NCBI GenBank assembly: GCA_018262835.1
Contig: JADFDP010000010.1
Span: 1 to 48,296 of the forward strand
Reading direction: 5' to 3'
From: Candidatus Aminicenantota bacterium
GTDB taxonomy: Bacteria > Acidobacteriota > Aminicenantia > UBA2199
DNA: 48,296 bases
Shown here: positions 15,291-23,770 of the stretch, piece after piece
Layout: each line of letters starts with the position of its first letter
How positions within the stretch are numbered: position 1 is the stretch's first letter
Program-made: the position numbers and the translations under genes
Notes under the pieces: generated by a model
Told to the model about the DNA's origin: nothing
Databases searched by the model: none
What the model saw: the letters and a program-made list of their open reading frames with translations, nothing else

Positions 15291-17234
15291 CTACTTTAAA
15301 ATGGCGCCAACCGGGGTGTCATCGGGCAGAATGGGGATATAGGGGCGATTGCCGGCGTCGGAAGCGGCCAGGATCATGCCCTGGGAAAGGATGCCGCGCA
15401 GTTTGGCCGGTTTCAGGTTCTTGACGATGATGATCTTGCGGCCGACCAGGTCTTCGGGCTTGTAAAAAAGTGCAATGCCGGCCACCAGCGTGCGGGTGTC
15501 GCTGCCGGTGTCGATCTTGAGCTGCAGGAGTTTGTCGGCCTTTTCCACTTTTTCCGCCGCCAGCACCCGGGCCACGACCATCTGCACTTTCTTGAAGTCC
15601 TGGATCTCGATGAGCCCCTCATCGCCGGCCCCGATCCCCTGGGGGAGCGGCGTCGTCGCCGGCGGGGCCGCGCCCTCTTTTGCGGGGAAGGCGTCCCCTT
15701 CCGCGAAGAAGACCTTGCCGTCCACCCGCGGGAACAATTGCATGCCTGGCTGGATGGCGGAGGTCTCGGGCAGGTCCTTCCAGCCGAGCCCGGGGTCCGG
15801 GGCGTTGAAGATGCCGCGCACCTTGGCGGCCGTATCGGGCAGGATGGGAGACAGCAGGGTGTTGACGCTCAGGATGGCCCGGGCCAGGGTTTTCAGGACC
15901 GCGGCCAGGCGCGGCTCGTTCTCCTTCTCCTTGGCCAGGTTCCAGGGCTGGACCTCGACGATATAGCGGTTCAAGCTGTTGACGTATTCGAAAATGCTCT
16001 CCAGGCCGCGGTTGAACTGGTATTGGTCGAAATTGTCCAGGACCGCTTTTTCCAGTTCGACATAACGGTCGCGGATCTCATCCTCCTTCACCGTGTAGCG
16101 CGCCGTGTCCCGGAAGGAGTTGGCGAAATATTTTTCGATCATGCCTGTGGTTCGCGACACGAGGTTGGCCCAGTCATTGGTCAGGTCGGTGTTGACCCGG
16201 TTGATGAAGCCCTCATGGGAAAAATTGCCGTCGGCGCCGATCGATGCCTCGCGCATCAGGAAATAGCGGATGGCATCGGCGCTGAAATGCTTCAGCAGGA
16301 TATGGGGGTCCAGGACGTTGCCGCTGGATTTGGACATTTTCTTTTCGTCCTTCAGCCACCAGCCGTGGATCAGCTCTTTTTTGGGCAGGGGCAATCCGGC
16401 GGCCAGTAAAAAAGCCGGCCAGTAAACGGCGTGGTACTTGAGAATGTCCTTGGCCATGATGTGCAGGTCGGCGGGCCACAAAGAAGCGAAGCGTTCGCTT
16501 TCGTTGAGGTAATCGATGGCCGTGATATAATTGGCGAGAGCGTCGAACCAGACATATATGGTTTGCTGAGGATCGCCGGGAACCGGCACTCCCCATTTGA
16601 CGGTGGAACGCGTGACGCTCAGGTCCCGCAGCCCCATTTTGACGAACGAAACCACTTCGTTCATGCGCGAGCGCGGGGTGACAAAATCGGGATTTTCCTC
16701 ATAGAATTTCAGCAGCTTGCCGCCGTAAGCCGAGAGGCGGAAAAAATAGCATTTCTCCTTGACACGGTTGGCGGTCGCGCGCCCGCAGTCGGGGCAGGTT
16801 CTTTTACCGTCGGTTGTTTCTTCGGCGCTGTCGGGGATGAAATTTTCGCAGGAAATGCAGTAATGGCCGGCATATTCCCCCAGGTAGATGTCGCCTTTTT
16901 CCCTGACCTTGGCAAATATTTTCTGCACGCCTCGGACATGCTCTTCGTCTGTGGTGCGGATGAATTGGTCGTAATCGATGTTCAATGTCTGCCACAGCTC
17001 CTTGAAGCGCTTCACCATGGAATCGGCGAGTTGTTTGGGACCCAAACCCTGCTTGCTGGCGCTCCTCTCGATTTTCTGGCCGTGCTCATCGGTTCCGGTC
17101 AGAAACATGACCTGGAAACCGCGCAGTTGCTTGTAGCGTTTGATGACATCGGCCAGGATGGTGGTATAGGCGTGGCCGATATGCGGCACATCGTTCACGT
17201 AGTAAATCGGAGTGGTCAGGTAAAATTTTGGCAT
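15291..17234 (-). CDS. metG: Methionyl-tRNA synthetase
   Basis: This 647-residue class I synthetase charges tRNA-Met. It shows the HIGH motif (VPHIGHAYTT), a zinc knuckle with two Cys pairs (CISCENF and CPDCG), WFDALANYI, and KMSKS in DEKKMSKSSGN. A C-terminal EMAP/Trbp111-like tRNA-binding domain (about residues 540-647, DFKKVQMVVARVLAAEKVE onward) follows an Ala/Pro linker. Two ATGs lie six bases apart. AGGAG directly abuts the first (17240) but stands 6 nt before the second (17234), so the latter, giving MPKFYLTTPIYY, is chosen. The gene follows the DnaK paralogue by about 90 bp. Confidence 0.97.
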   Translation of the reverse strand: MPKFYLTTPIYYVNDVPHIGHAYTTILADVIKRYKQLRGFQVMFLTGTDEHGQKIERSASKQGLGPKQLADSMVKRFKELWQTLNIDYDQFIRTTDEEHVRGVQKIFAKVREKGDIYLGEYAGHYCISCENFIPDSAEETTDGKRTCPDCGRATANRVKEKCYFFRLSAYGGKLLKFYEENPDFVTPRSRMNEVVSFVKMGLRDLSVTRSTVKWGVPVPGDPQQTIYVWFDALANYITAIDYLNESERFASLWPADLHIMAKDILKYHAVYWPAFLLAAGLPLPKKELIHGWWLKDEKKMSKSSGNVLDPHILLKHFSADAIRYFLMREASIGADGNFSHEGFINRVNTDLTNDWANLVSRTTGMIEKYFANSFRDTARYTVKEDEIRDRYVELEKAVLDNFDQYQFNRGLESIFEYVNSLNRYIVEVQPWNLAKEKENEPRLAAVLKTLARAILSVNTLLSPILPDTAAKVRGIFNAPDPGLGWKDLPETSAIQPGMQLFPRVDGKVFFAEGDAFPAKEGAAPPATTPLPQGIGAGDEGLIEIQDFKKVQMVVARVLAAEKVEKADKLLQLKIDTGSDTRTLVAGIALFYKPEDLVGRKIIIVKNLKPAKLRGILSQGMILAASDAGNRPYIPILPDDTPVGAILK

Positions 17235-17327
17235 TGCCATCTCCTTTTGCCCGAAGAAAGAAGGATCAAATTATAGCACAAAACAACCAGGCCAAAAACA
17301 TGCAGCCACATTGAGAAAAGCCGTCGG

Positions 17328-19229
17328 TTATTTGAAATTGATCTTCAGCGGTTTGGTGTCTTCTTTTTTTTCCTTGCCGGCGCCGCCTGCCGTTTTCAGG
17401 TCGATATCCATGGCCGGGTCGACCTGCCCCGGCGGCGGTGCGCTGCCGCTGCTCATGGCGCTCGCTTTTTGCCAGAGTGCCAACATTCGCTTTTCTATAT
17501 TTTCCAGGGTGGGGATGTTTTCTTTTTCGATTTCCTTTTCGGCTTCACGGATCAAGGCGGCGATTTCGCCCTTGATCTCTCCGGGCAGGCCGCTGCCGCG
17601 GCTCAACTGGGTGAGCGAATAGATCTGGTTGATGACTTTATTTTTTTTGAGGATGGCTTCTCTTTTTTTCAGGTCCAGTTCGGATAATTTTTTCGCTTCT
17701 TCGCGCAGTTTTTCGACTTCTTCCTTGCTCAACAAACCGGACTGGGTGATCAGTATCTCTTTTTTGTTTTTCGTGGACAGGTCCATGGCCGAGACATTCA
17801 TGATGCCGTTGATATTGATGCTGAACGTCACCTCGATGCGGGGAACCCCCCTGGGGGCGCGCTTGACGTCGAGCAGGGTGAATTTCCCCAGCAGCTTGTT
17901 CTCCTCGGCGATCTCCCTTTCGCCCTGGAAAATCTGGATGTCCACCTCGGCCTGGTTGTCTTCCACGGTCGAAAAGATCAGGCTGCGGCTGACCGGGATG
18001 GTCGTGTTGGCGTTGATGACCCGGGTGAACGCCCCGCCGAATGTTTTGACGCCCATACCCAGCGGCGTGACGTCGAGCAGCAATATGTCCTTGCTGTCCC
18101 CCTTGATGATGGACCCCTGCGCCGCGGCGCCCATGGCCACGATCTCGTCGGGGTTGACCTTGCGGTTGGGCTCCCGTTTGAAAAATTCCTTGACTTTTTG
18201 CTGGACGTAGGGGATGCGCGTTGATCCTCCGACCAGGAGGAATTCATCGATGTCGTTGATCTTCAAATTGGCATTGTGCAATGCCCGGGAGCAGATCTCC
18301 AGGGTTTGTTCCACATCGGTCTTGATCAGGTTTTCGAATTCGGTTTTGCGCAGGTACTTGATCAGGTGAACGGGCCCGTCTTCGGATTCGGCGATGAAGG
18401 GCAGGTTGATCTCGCATTCATCCACCGCCGACAGTTCGATCTTGGCGTTTTCCGCGGCCTCGCGGATGCGCTGCAGGGCGGCCTTGTCCTTGGCGAGATC
18501 GATATGGCTTTCATTGGCGAATTCACGGACCAGTTTCTGGGTCAGGGCGATATCGAAGTTGTTGCCGCCCAAATGGGTATTGCCGGCCGTGGCCAGCACT
18601 TTGATGATGCCGTTCTGCACGTCCAGGACCGATATGTCGATTGTGCCGCCGCCGAAATCATAGACGATGAGCTTGGCTTTTTTCTTCAGGTCGATGGAAT
18701 AGGCCAGCGATGCCGCCGTAGGCTCATTGATGATGCGTTTGACATTGAGCCCGGCGATGCTTCCAGCGTCCTTGGTGGCCTGGCGCTGGGAATCATTAAA
18801 ATAAGCCGGGACGGTGATGATCACGCTGTCGATGGGATCATTCAGATATCGATCGGCCGCGTCCTTGAGCTTGAGCAGGATCATGGCCGAAATCTCTTCC
18901 GGAGAATAAACTTGGTTGTTGATCTCGATCCTCAGCAGGTCATCGCCGTGCTTGATGATGTGGAATGGGAACTCCTGCAAGTAGGGCTCGACCTCAGAAT
19001 ATCTTTTCCCCATCAGGGTCTTGACCGACGAGATGGTGTTTTGCGGATTGGTGATCATCTGGCTTTTGGCCGGCTGGCCGACCAGCCTTTCGCCGTTGGC
19101 GGTGAAGGCGACGATCGACGGCAGCAGCCGGTGTCCTTCCGGGCTCAAGATGATCTCCGGCGTGGTCCCTTCCAGGTAAGCGATGGCGGACTTGGTCGTC
19201 CCAAGGTCTATTCCCAATATTTTACCCAT
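17328..19229 (-). CDS. dnaK: Hsp70/DnaK-family chaperone
   Basis: The 633-residue protein has the complete Hsp70 plan: the ATPase signature GIDLGTTKSAIAYLEG at residues 5-20, VYDFGGGTIDISVLDV, LLVGGSTRIPYVQ, the linker DILLLDVTPLGMG, and a beta substrate-binding domain (APRGVPRIEVTFSININGIMNVSA). A charged helical lid follows and the tail ends in KPLKINFK after a Ser/Gly/Pro-rich linker, rather than an acidic EEVD-like end. No grpE or dnaJ is adjacent, so it may be a paralogue and not the main dnaK. The start is set at ATG 19229 by homology; a frame open upstream to 19268 would overlap the promoter. Confidence 0.93.
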   Translation of the reverse strand: MGKILGIDLGTTKSAIAYLEGTTPEIILSPEGHRLLPSIVAFTANGERLVGQPAKSQMITNPQNTISSVKTLMGKRYSEVEPYLQEFPFHIIKHGDDLLRIEINNQVYSPEEISAMILLKLKDAADRYLNDPIDSVIITVPAYFNDSQRQATKDAGSIAGLNVKRIINEPTAASLAYSIDLKKKAKLIVYDFGGGTIDISVLDVQNGIIKVLATAGNTHLGGNNFDIALTQKLVREFANESHIDLAKDKAALQRIREAAENAKIELSAVDECEINLPFIAESEDGPVHLIKYLRKTEFENLIKTDVEQTLEICSRALHNANLKINDIDEFLLVGGSTRIPYVQQKVKEFFKREPNRKVNPDEIVAMGAAAQGSIIKGDSKDILLLDVTPLGMGVKTFGGAFTRVINANTTIPVSRSLIFSTVEDNQAEVDIQIFQGEREIAEENKLLGKFTLLDVKRAPRGVPRIEVTFSININGIMNVSAMDLSTKNKKEILITQSGLLSKEEVEKLREEAKKLSELDLKKREAILKKNKVINQIYSLTQLSRGSGLPGEIKGEIAALIREAEKEIEKENIPTLENIEKRMLALWQKASAMSSGSAPPPGQVDPAMDIDLKTAGGAGKEKKEDTKPLKINFK

Positions 19230-19239
19230 CTCGCTGATT

Positions 19240-19268
19240 TTTCTACCACAATGAATTTGAAAAGTCAA
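19240..19268 (-). promoter_or_regulatory. Putative promoter of the dnaK-like gene
   Basis: Minus strand: TTGACT (19268-19263), 17-bp spacer, TAGAAA (19245-19240), then 10 nt to ATG 19229, giving a leader of only a few bases. No CIRCE-type inverted repeat is seen. Confidence 0.5.
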
Positions 19269-19346
19269 TCGCTTTGGAACCCGGCTCTGCCGCCGGAGGC
19301 AGATATAGCGCGCGGTTTCGCAAAGGTGAAAGCTGCCGGCCGCCTC

Positions 19347-19375
19347 TTGACTAATTGCCTTTTTTACGCTATGAT
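19347..19375 (+). promoter_or_regulatory. Promoter of tRNA-Phe
   Basis: TTGACT (19347-19352), 17-bp spacer, TATGAT (19370-19375), 10 nt before the mature 5' end of the tRNA. Confidence 0.7.
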
Positions 19376-19385
19376 CTCTTCCAAT

Positions 19386-19458
19386 GCCGGGATAGCTCAG
19401 TAGGTAGAGCGGTAGACTGAAAATCTGCGCGTCCGTGGTTCGATTCCGCGTCCCGGCA
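19386..19458 (+). tRNA. tRNA-Phe (anticodon GAA)
   Basis: A 73-nt cloverleaf: acceptor arms GCCGGGA/TCCCGGC with discriminator A, D arm GCTC/GAGC, anticodon stem GTAGA/TCTGC with loop CTGAAAA (anticodon GAA), and T loop TTCGATT. CCA is not encoded; the next bases are TTT. A -35 box for hldA begins 7 bp downstream. Confidence 0.97.
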
Positions 19459-19464
19459 TTTTAC

Positions 19465-19493
19465 TTGACTCCCTCCCGCCGATTTGCTACTAT
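19465..19493 (+). promoter_or_regulatory. Leaderless-type promoter of the heptose operon
   Basis: TTGACT (19465-19470), 17-bp spacer, TACTAT (19488-19493), then exactly 6 nt to ATG 19500. No Shine-Dalgarno sequence precedes the start. Confidence 0.7.
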
Positions 19494-19499
19494 TTTTCA

Positions 19500-20483
19500 A
19501 TGCGACCCAAGCTCAAATCCATTGTTTCCCGCTTTAAAAACAAGAGGATCGTCGTTTGGGGTGACCTGATCCTCGATCAGTATCTGTTCACTTCGGCTGG
19601 AAGGGTATCGCGCGAAGCGCCGGTGCTGGTGACCGAATACGAGAAAAGCGAGTACCTGCTGGGCGGCGCCGGCAACGTGGTGATGAACCTGCTGACCCTG
19701 GGAGCGGTGCCCTTGCCGGTGGGTTTTGTGGGCAAGGACGCCTCGGGGGAAATATTGCTGAAGCTGCTCCGCGAAAAAGGGATCAGCACGGACCATCTGG
19801 TGGCGGTCGAAGGTTTTCAGACACCGTTGAAGAGCCGGATCCTTTCCGGCGGCGCCAACACCAAAAAACAACAGATACTGCGCATCGACACCCTGCCTCC
19901 AGACTCAATTAACGAACGGACGCAGCAAAAACTCGCCAAAGCGCTTTTTTCCGTGCTGGGGGAAGGCGATTTGCTGATTCTTTCCGATTATTTGGCCAAA
20001 ACGGTTACGCCGGGGATATTTAGACGGCTCAAGGAATTGTTTCCCGCAAAAATCAGCGCTTTGGATTCACGGAACAATTTGCTGGATTTTCCGGGCGTGA
20101 CCCTGGCCACTCCCAACGAGCCGGAAATAAAAAAACTTTTCCCCGAAAAAAAATTCCTTAACGATGGTGATTTTTTGAAAGCCGGAGCCGAATTGCTGGA
20201 AAAGCTTGGCGCCACCGGGGTTGTCTTGAAGAGGGGACACAAAGGGATGCTGGTTTTTGACCGCGGCGAAAAACCGAGCGTGCTGGACATTTTTGGAACT
20301 TCGCAGATTGTGGATGTCACCGGCGCCGGAGACACGGTCCTGGCTGTTTTGGGACTGGGGCTGGCCGCCGGAGCGGATTTGCGCGATTCGGCGCGCCTGG
20401 CCAATATCGCCGGCGGACTGGTGGTCATGCATGAAGGGGCTTACCCGCTGCGCCGCCGGGAACTTCAGGATGCCTTGCCGTAA
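19500..20483 (+). CDS. hldA: D-glycero-beta-D-manno-heptose-7-phosphate kinase
   Basis: This 327-residue PfkB-family kinase corresponds to the N-terminal half of E. coli HldE. Landmarks are VWGDLILDQYLFTSAGRVSREAPV near residue 18, the LLGGAGNVVMNL substrate block, and the catalytic VDVTGAGDTVLAVL near 275 with the anion-hole/base GAGD. It phosphorylates heptose-7-phosphate at C1 on the way to ADP-heptose for LPS inner core. The next gene overlaps its end by 14 nt and encodes the second half of HldE as a separate protein. Its start follows from the leaderless promoter. gmhA, gmhB and hldD are not in the window. Confidence 0.93.
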   Translation: MRPKLKSIVSRFKNKRIVVWGDLILDQYLFTSAGRVSREAPVLVTEYEKSEYLLGGAGNVVMNLLTLGAVPLPVGFVGKDASGEILLKLLREKGISTDHLVAVEGFQTPLKSRILSGGANTKKQQILRIDTLPPDSINERTQQKLAKALFSVLGEGDLLILSDYLAKTVTPGIFRRLKELFPAKISALDSRNNLLDFPGVTLATPNEPEIKKLFPEKKFLNDGDFLKAGAELLEKLGATGVVLKRGHKGMLVFDRGEKPSVLDIFGTSQIVDVTGAGDTVLAVLGLGLAAGADLRDSARLANIAGGLVVMHEGAYPLRRRELQDALP

Positions 20484-20955
20484 AAAATTTTTTCGACTGC
20501 CGCAGCTGGCCGCCAGAATCGCCCGGGAAAAAAAACTGGGAAAAACCATTGTTCTGGCCAATGGCGGTTTTGATCTCATCCATATCGGCCATATCCGTTA
20601 CCTTCAGCAAGCCAAGGCCAAGGGCGATATCCTGGTGGTGGCCTTGAATTCCGATTCTTCGCTGCAAAGATTAAAAGGCTCCGGACGCGCCCTGATTGAC
20701 GAACAAGGGCGGGTGCGGATAATTTCCGCCCTGGCTTGCGTGGATTACGTGACCCTTTTTACCGAGATGACGGTTGAAAACGTGCTGCGGGCCATCACCC
20801 CGCATTTTCATTGCAAGGGTTCCGACTACACGATCGATTCCATTCCGGAAAGGGCCATCGTCCGCGGTTATGGCGGAGAGATGGCCATTGTCGGCGGAGA
20901 CAAGATACGCTCCACCTCGCTGGTGATTGAAAAGATCAAGGCATTGTACGGATAA
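20470..20955 (+). CDS. hldC: D-glycero-beta-D-manno-heptose-1-phosphate nucleotidyltransferase
   Basis: The 161-residue protein is the cytidylyltransferase-fold partner (C-terminal half of HldE). It has VLANGGFDLIHIGHIRYLQQAK with the HxGH nucleotide-binding motif, GRVRIISALACVDYVTLF, and the C-terminal signature KIRSTSLVIEKI (usually S/T-T-S/T). It transfers a nucleotide to heptose-1-phosphate, giving ADP-heptose. ATG 20470 is chosen because the protein then begins just before the conserved domain; it overlaps hldA by 14 nt in another frame, so translation is coupled. The waaC-type gene follows after one base. Confidence 0.93.
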   Translation: MPCRKKFFRLPQLAARIAREKKLGKTIVLANGGFDLIHIGHIRYLQQAKAKGDILVVALNSDSSLQRLKGSGRALIDEQGRVRIISALACVDYVTLFTEMTVENVLRAITPHFHCKGSDYTIDSIPERAIVRGYGGEMAIVGGDKIRSTSLVIEKIKALYG

Positions 20956-20956
20956 A

Positions 20957-21982
20957 TTGAAAACCATCGCCGTTATCCGCATGTCCTCGCTGGGAGATAT
21001 CGTGCACACGCTGCCCGCTTTCCAATCCCTGCGCAGGAATTGTCCCACGGTCCAGATCAGCTGGATTGTTGAGCCGATCGGTGCGGCCCTGCTGGAAAAC
21101 TTTGCGGGCATAGACCGGATCCTGGTCTTTGATCTGAAAGCCCGAAAAGGCTGGATCGCCAGAGTAAGATACCTGATTGGATTCACGCGCCGCTGGCGCC
21201 GGCAATTCGACGTAATTCTAGATTTCCAGGGGCTGATCAAGTCGGCACTGCTTTCATTTTTGCTGGGCGGCCGGCGGTTGGGGTTTGGCTTCCGGAATGC
21301 CCGCGAACCTCTGGCGGCGCTTTTTTATTCCCGCCGGGCCGCATATTTCCCCGAAAACCACCATGTGATTTACAAGAACATGCATCTGCTCTCGCTGGCG
21401 GGCATCCGTGACGATGCCGTGGAATATCCCGTGCAGGCGTGGCGTCCATCCCGGCAGCTGAGCGAATTCCTCGAACAGGGCAATTGGGGCGGCAAGGGTT
21501 GGATCGTCCTTAATGTCGGCGGCGGCTGGCCCAGTAAAATTCTCTCTGAAAAGCAATGGCGGCAGATCGCCGCCGGCTTGAAAAACGAGTACCCGGTGGT
21601 GATGCTCTGGGGCAATGAAAAGGAACGAGAAACGGCCGCTGCGGTTTCCCGACAGTGCGGCGTGCGGTTGGCACCGTTCCTGAATTTCAATGATCTGATC
21701 TATTTCATCGCCCACGCGCTGCTGGTCATCTCGGGAGACACTCTGGCCTTGCATTTGGCCGACATGACCCGCACGCCGGCCGTCGGGATATTCGGGCCAA
21801 GTTCGCCGCGGCGCAACGGCCCGCTTTTTTCGGGCAGCCGCGTGGTATTCCGGGAACTCAGCTGCAGTTTTTGCTACCGGCGCAAATGTGATACAATGAG
21901 ATGTCTGCGTGATATTGTGATCGAAGATATCATCGAGGCGGCAAAAAAGATCGATGCGCAACGCAACCGAAGCTCTGATTAA
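20957..21982 (+). CDS. waaC: Lipopolysaccharide heptosyltransferase I-like glycosyltransferase (GT9)
   Basis: This 341-residue GT9 enzyme should add heptose from ADP-heptose to the Kdo-lipid A core at the inner membrane. It opens with IAVIRMSSLGDIVHTLPAF, the WaaC signature, and later has VILDFQGLIKSALLS, WIVLNVGGGWPSKILSEKQW and the sugar-nucleotide site ISGDTLALHLADMTRTPAVGIFGP. The TTG at 20957 is preferred because it puts the conserved strand at residue 2, as in other WaaC proteins, with GGA just upstream; ATG 20927 would need a 29-nt overlap with hldC. The next gene starts 29 nt before its stop. Confidence 0.88.
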   Translation: MKTIAVIRMSSLGDIVHTLPAFQSLRRNCPTVQISWIVEPIGAALLENFAGIDRILVFDLKARKGWIARVRYLIGFTRRWRRQFDVILDFQGLIKSALLSFLLGGRRLGFGFRNAREPLAALFYSRRAAYFPENHHVIYKNMHLLSLAGIRDDAVEYPVQAWRPSRQLSEFLEQGNWGGKGWIVLNVGGGWPSKILSEKQWRQIAAGLKNEYPVVMLWGNEKERETAAAVSRQCGVRLAPFLNFNDLIYFIAHALLVISGDTLALHLADMTRTPAVGIFGPSSPRRNGPLFSGSRVVFRELSCSFCYRRKCDTMRCLRDIVIEDIIEAAKKIDAQRNRSSD

Positions 21983-22517
21983 ATACCGTTCTTCTATCGG
22001 CATTTTATGTCTGATCGCCGTCCTTTGGCTGGCCACGCCGAATACCTGGTCGATTTTCATAGGATTTTTTTTCATGATGATCGGCGTGTTCTTTCGTGCC
22101 TGGTCTTCCGGCTATATCAACAAAAACAAGGAGCTGGCCATCGATGGCCCGTATTCCCTGACCCGGAATCCGCTCTATTTCGGCAACCTGCTCGTCGGAA
22201 CAGGGATTGCCATTGCCTGTAACAATGTGTCGGCTTATGTGATTTTTGTTGTCTATTACTTCACTTTTTTCACCTTCCTGATCGCCGTGGAAAGAAAGCG
22301 CCTGCGGAAACGTTTCGGTCCGCAATATGATGAATGGGCCAGGCAGGCCAATCTTTTTTTCCCAAAATTAAAAAAAATTAAAAAATTCAATTTTAATATC
22401 GCCTATTACATGAAAAACAGGGAATACCGGGTGTTGTTTTACTCTCTTTTCGTAATCGCGGTGCTGATCATCAAGTTTCTCAAAAAAATCGGCTTCATCG
22501 GCGGCATAGGCAAATGA
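21954..22517 (+). CDS. Membrane methyltransferase of the isoprenylcysteine carboxyl methyltransferase/phospholipid methyltransferase group
   Basis: The 187-residue protein has several membrane helices (about 14-30, 35-50, 72-105, 155-178) and the conserved catalytic tail of this superfamily: GPYSLTRNPLYFGNLLVGTGIA and AVERKRLRKRFGPQYDEWARQ, which bind S-adenosylmethionine at the membrane face. It overlaps the heptosyltransferase gene by 29 nt, so it may methylate a lipid or an LPS-related molecule; the substrate is unknown. The last ~40 residues (Lys-rich stretch plus one more helix) extend beyond the family core. Confidence 0.82.
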   Translation: MRNATEALIKYRSSIGILCLIAVLWLATPNTWSIFIGFFFMMIGVFFRAWSSGYINKNKELAIDGPYSLTRNPLYFGNLLVGTGIAIACNNVSAYVIFVVYYFTFFTFLIAVERKRLRKRFGPQYDEWARQANLFFPKLKKIKKFNFNIAYYMKNREYRVLFYSLFVIAVLIIKFLKKIGFIGGIGK

Positions 22518-22536
22518 GTTTTTTTAAACGATAAAA

Positions 22537-22565
22537 TTGATTTTTCCGGTTGGTTTTGTTACCAT
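22537..22565 (+). promoter_or_regulatory. Leaderless-type promoter upstream of the FecR-like/mre run
   Basis: TTGATT (22537-22542), 17-bp spacer, TACCAT (22560-22565), then 6 nt to ATG 22572. The alternative ATG 22566 would touch the -10 and is rejected. Confidence 0.6.
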
Positions 22566-22571
22566 ATGGCA

Positions 22572-23732
22572 ATGAACAAACTCAGGGTGATTTTTTTATC
22601 CAGCGCATTTTTAATCGCCATTATAGGGTTTTTTTGGCTGAACCATCCGGATTCATCGTTCCCTTTTTCAAGCCAACGCTTCAACCCTGCCGCCGCTGGT
22701 TTTCAAATCACCGGCATTTCGGAAAAAGGCAATATTTGGCTGGATAATGACGAAACCCGTCGCGTGGATATCAAGACTCTGGATTTTACTCGTGAAACCC
22801 GGCTCCAATCCGACTCGCAGACCGCATGGGAATTTTTTTTTGACGGTTTCCTTTTTACGGCCCTGCCCGGAAGCGCCATTCATTTCACTCCGCAGACCAG
22901 GGAACTGATCCTGGAAAAGGGGGAATTTTTCTGGGAAAAAAAGCGGGCCGTTCAAAAAGTCGAAATTTCTCTGTTCAAGGCCGGTAACATTTTCCGGCTT
23001 TCCGCTGCCGGCCGAATTCATCTGGGCGTCAACTCGCTCGAAATCTGGAATTATTCCGGCCAGCTCGATTTTGATTATAATGGCAAATTCTTTCTTTTGA
23101 AGGAATTGCAGTACCTCGATACCCAAAATGGCAACAAACTGCCGCCAGCCGATCTATTCCCTGCCCCGCCGTTCGTTTCACCCGAAGCTGAGACCATCGC
23201 CCTGACCCGTCCCAACGATACCATTGTCCAGTTCAAGTGGAAAAATGTCCAGGGAGCAAGGAATTATTTGCTGAAACTCTATCCTTCGGCTTTGCGGGAC
23301 AATCTTCTGCTGAGCAAGGTTGTGGCCGGCAATTCCATCATGCTGGACATCATGTCTTTCACTGAATACAATGAACTGTACTGGGAAGTGGCCGCTTTCG
23401 ATATGGTGCGAAGAATCGAATCCGCGCCTTCCCGAATGGGCGTAATCAGGATCAGCAGCTCGCTTCTGAAAAAAGGGCTGCTGCCCCAGCCGCCGCGAAT
23501 CGAGGTCAGCTCTTTGTCGGTCAGCGGCAACATGGTGTTGATCAAGGGCAGCGCCGATCCTCATGCCCAGCTATCCATTGACGGAATTGCCGTTAAGCTG
23601 GATGGTGAAGGGAAATTCATCCATACGATTTCCTATAAACTCATCGGGGTCAAAGACATCATTTTTAGGGCGGTTGCGCCATCGGGGCTGGAATCGATTT
23701 TAAAAAAGCAGGTAACCATTTTTGAGGAATAA
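22572..23732 (+). CDS. FecR-like membrane-anchored protein with Ig/FnIII-like modules
   Basis: The 386-residue protein has one N-terminal membrane anchor (about 5-22) and is otherwise extracytoplasmic. Residues about 45-170 resemble a FecR-type beta-sandwich (ISEKGNIWLDNDETRRVDI, FLFTALPGSAIHFTP, LILEKGEFFWE). Residues about 215-300 look like an FnIII/ligand-like fold (VQFKWKNVQGARNYLLKLYP), and 310-386 like a bacterial Ig-type module (GSADPHAQLSIDGIAVKLDGEGKF). It sits 38 bp upstream of mreB on the same strand and may be co-transcribed with the elongation genes, so an envelope role is likely but not shown. No sigma factor gene is adjacent, arguing against classical FecR signalling. Confidence 0.7.
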   Translation: MNKLRVIFLSSAFLIAIIGFFWLNHPDSSFPFSSQRFNPAAAGFQITGISEKGNIWLDNDETRRVDIKTLDFTRETRLQSDSQTAWEFFFDGFLFTALPGSAIHFTPQTRELILEKGEFFWEKKRAVQKVEISLFKAGNIFRLSAAGRIHLGVNSLEIWNYSGQLDFDYNGKFFLLKELQYLDTQNGNKLPPADLFPAPPFVSPEAETIALTRPNDTIVQFKWKNVQGARNYLLKLYPSALRDNLLLSKVVAGNSIMLDIMSFTEYNELYWEVAAFDMVRRIESAPSRMGVIRISSSLLKKGLLPQPPRIEVSSLSVSGNMVLIKGSADPHAQLSIDGIAVKLDGEGKFIHTISYKLIGVKDIIFRAVAPSGLESILKKQVTIFEE

Positions 23733-23770
23733 AATCAAGTACGATCGGAGTTATTTTAAGGAGTGTAACC

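Noticed and set aside
19230-19268. Upstream start for the dnaK-like gene
   Set aside because: The extra residues are not part of Hsp70 proteins, and the region matches a TTGACT-17-TAGAAA promoter.
19386-19458. tRNA-Phe as an integration site for a mobile element
   Set aside because: No integrase or repeated tRNA 3' end follows; the next genes are ordinary LPS genes with a promoter starting 7 bp away.
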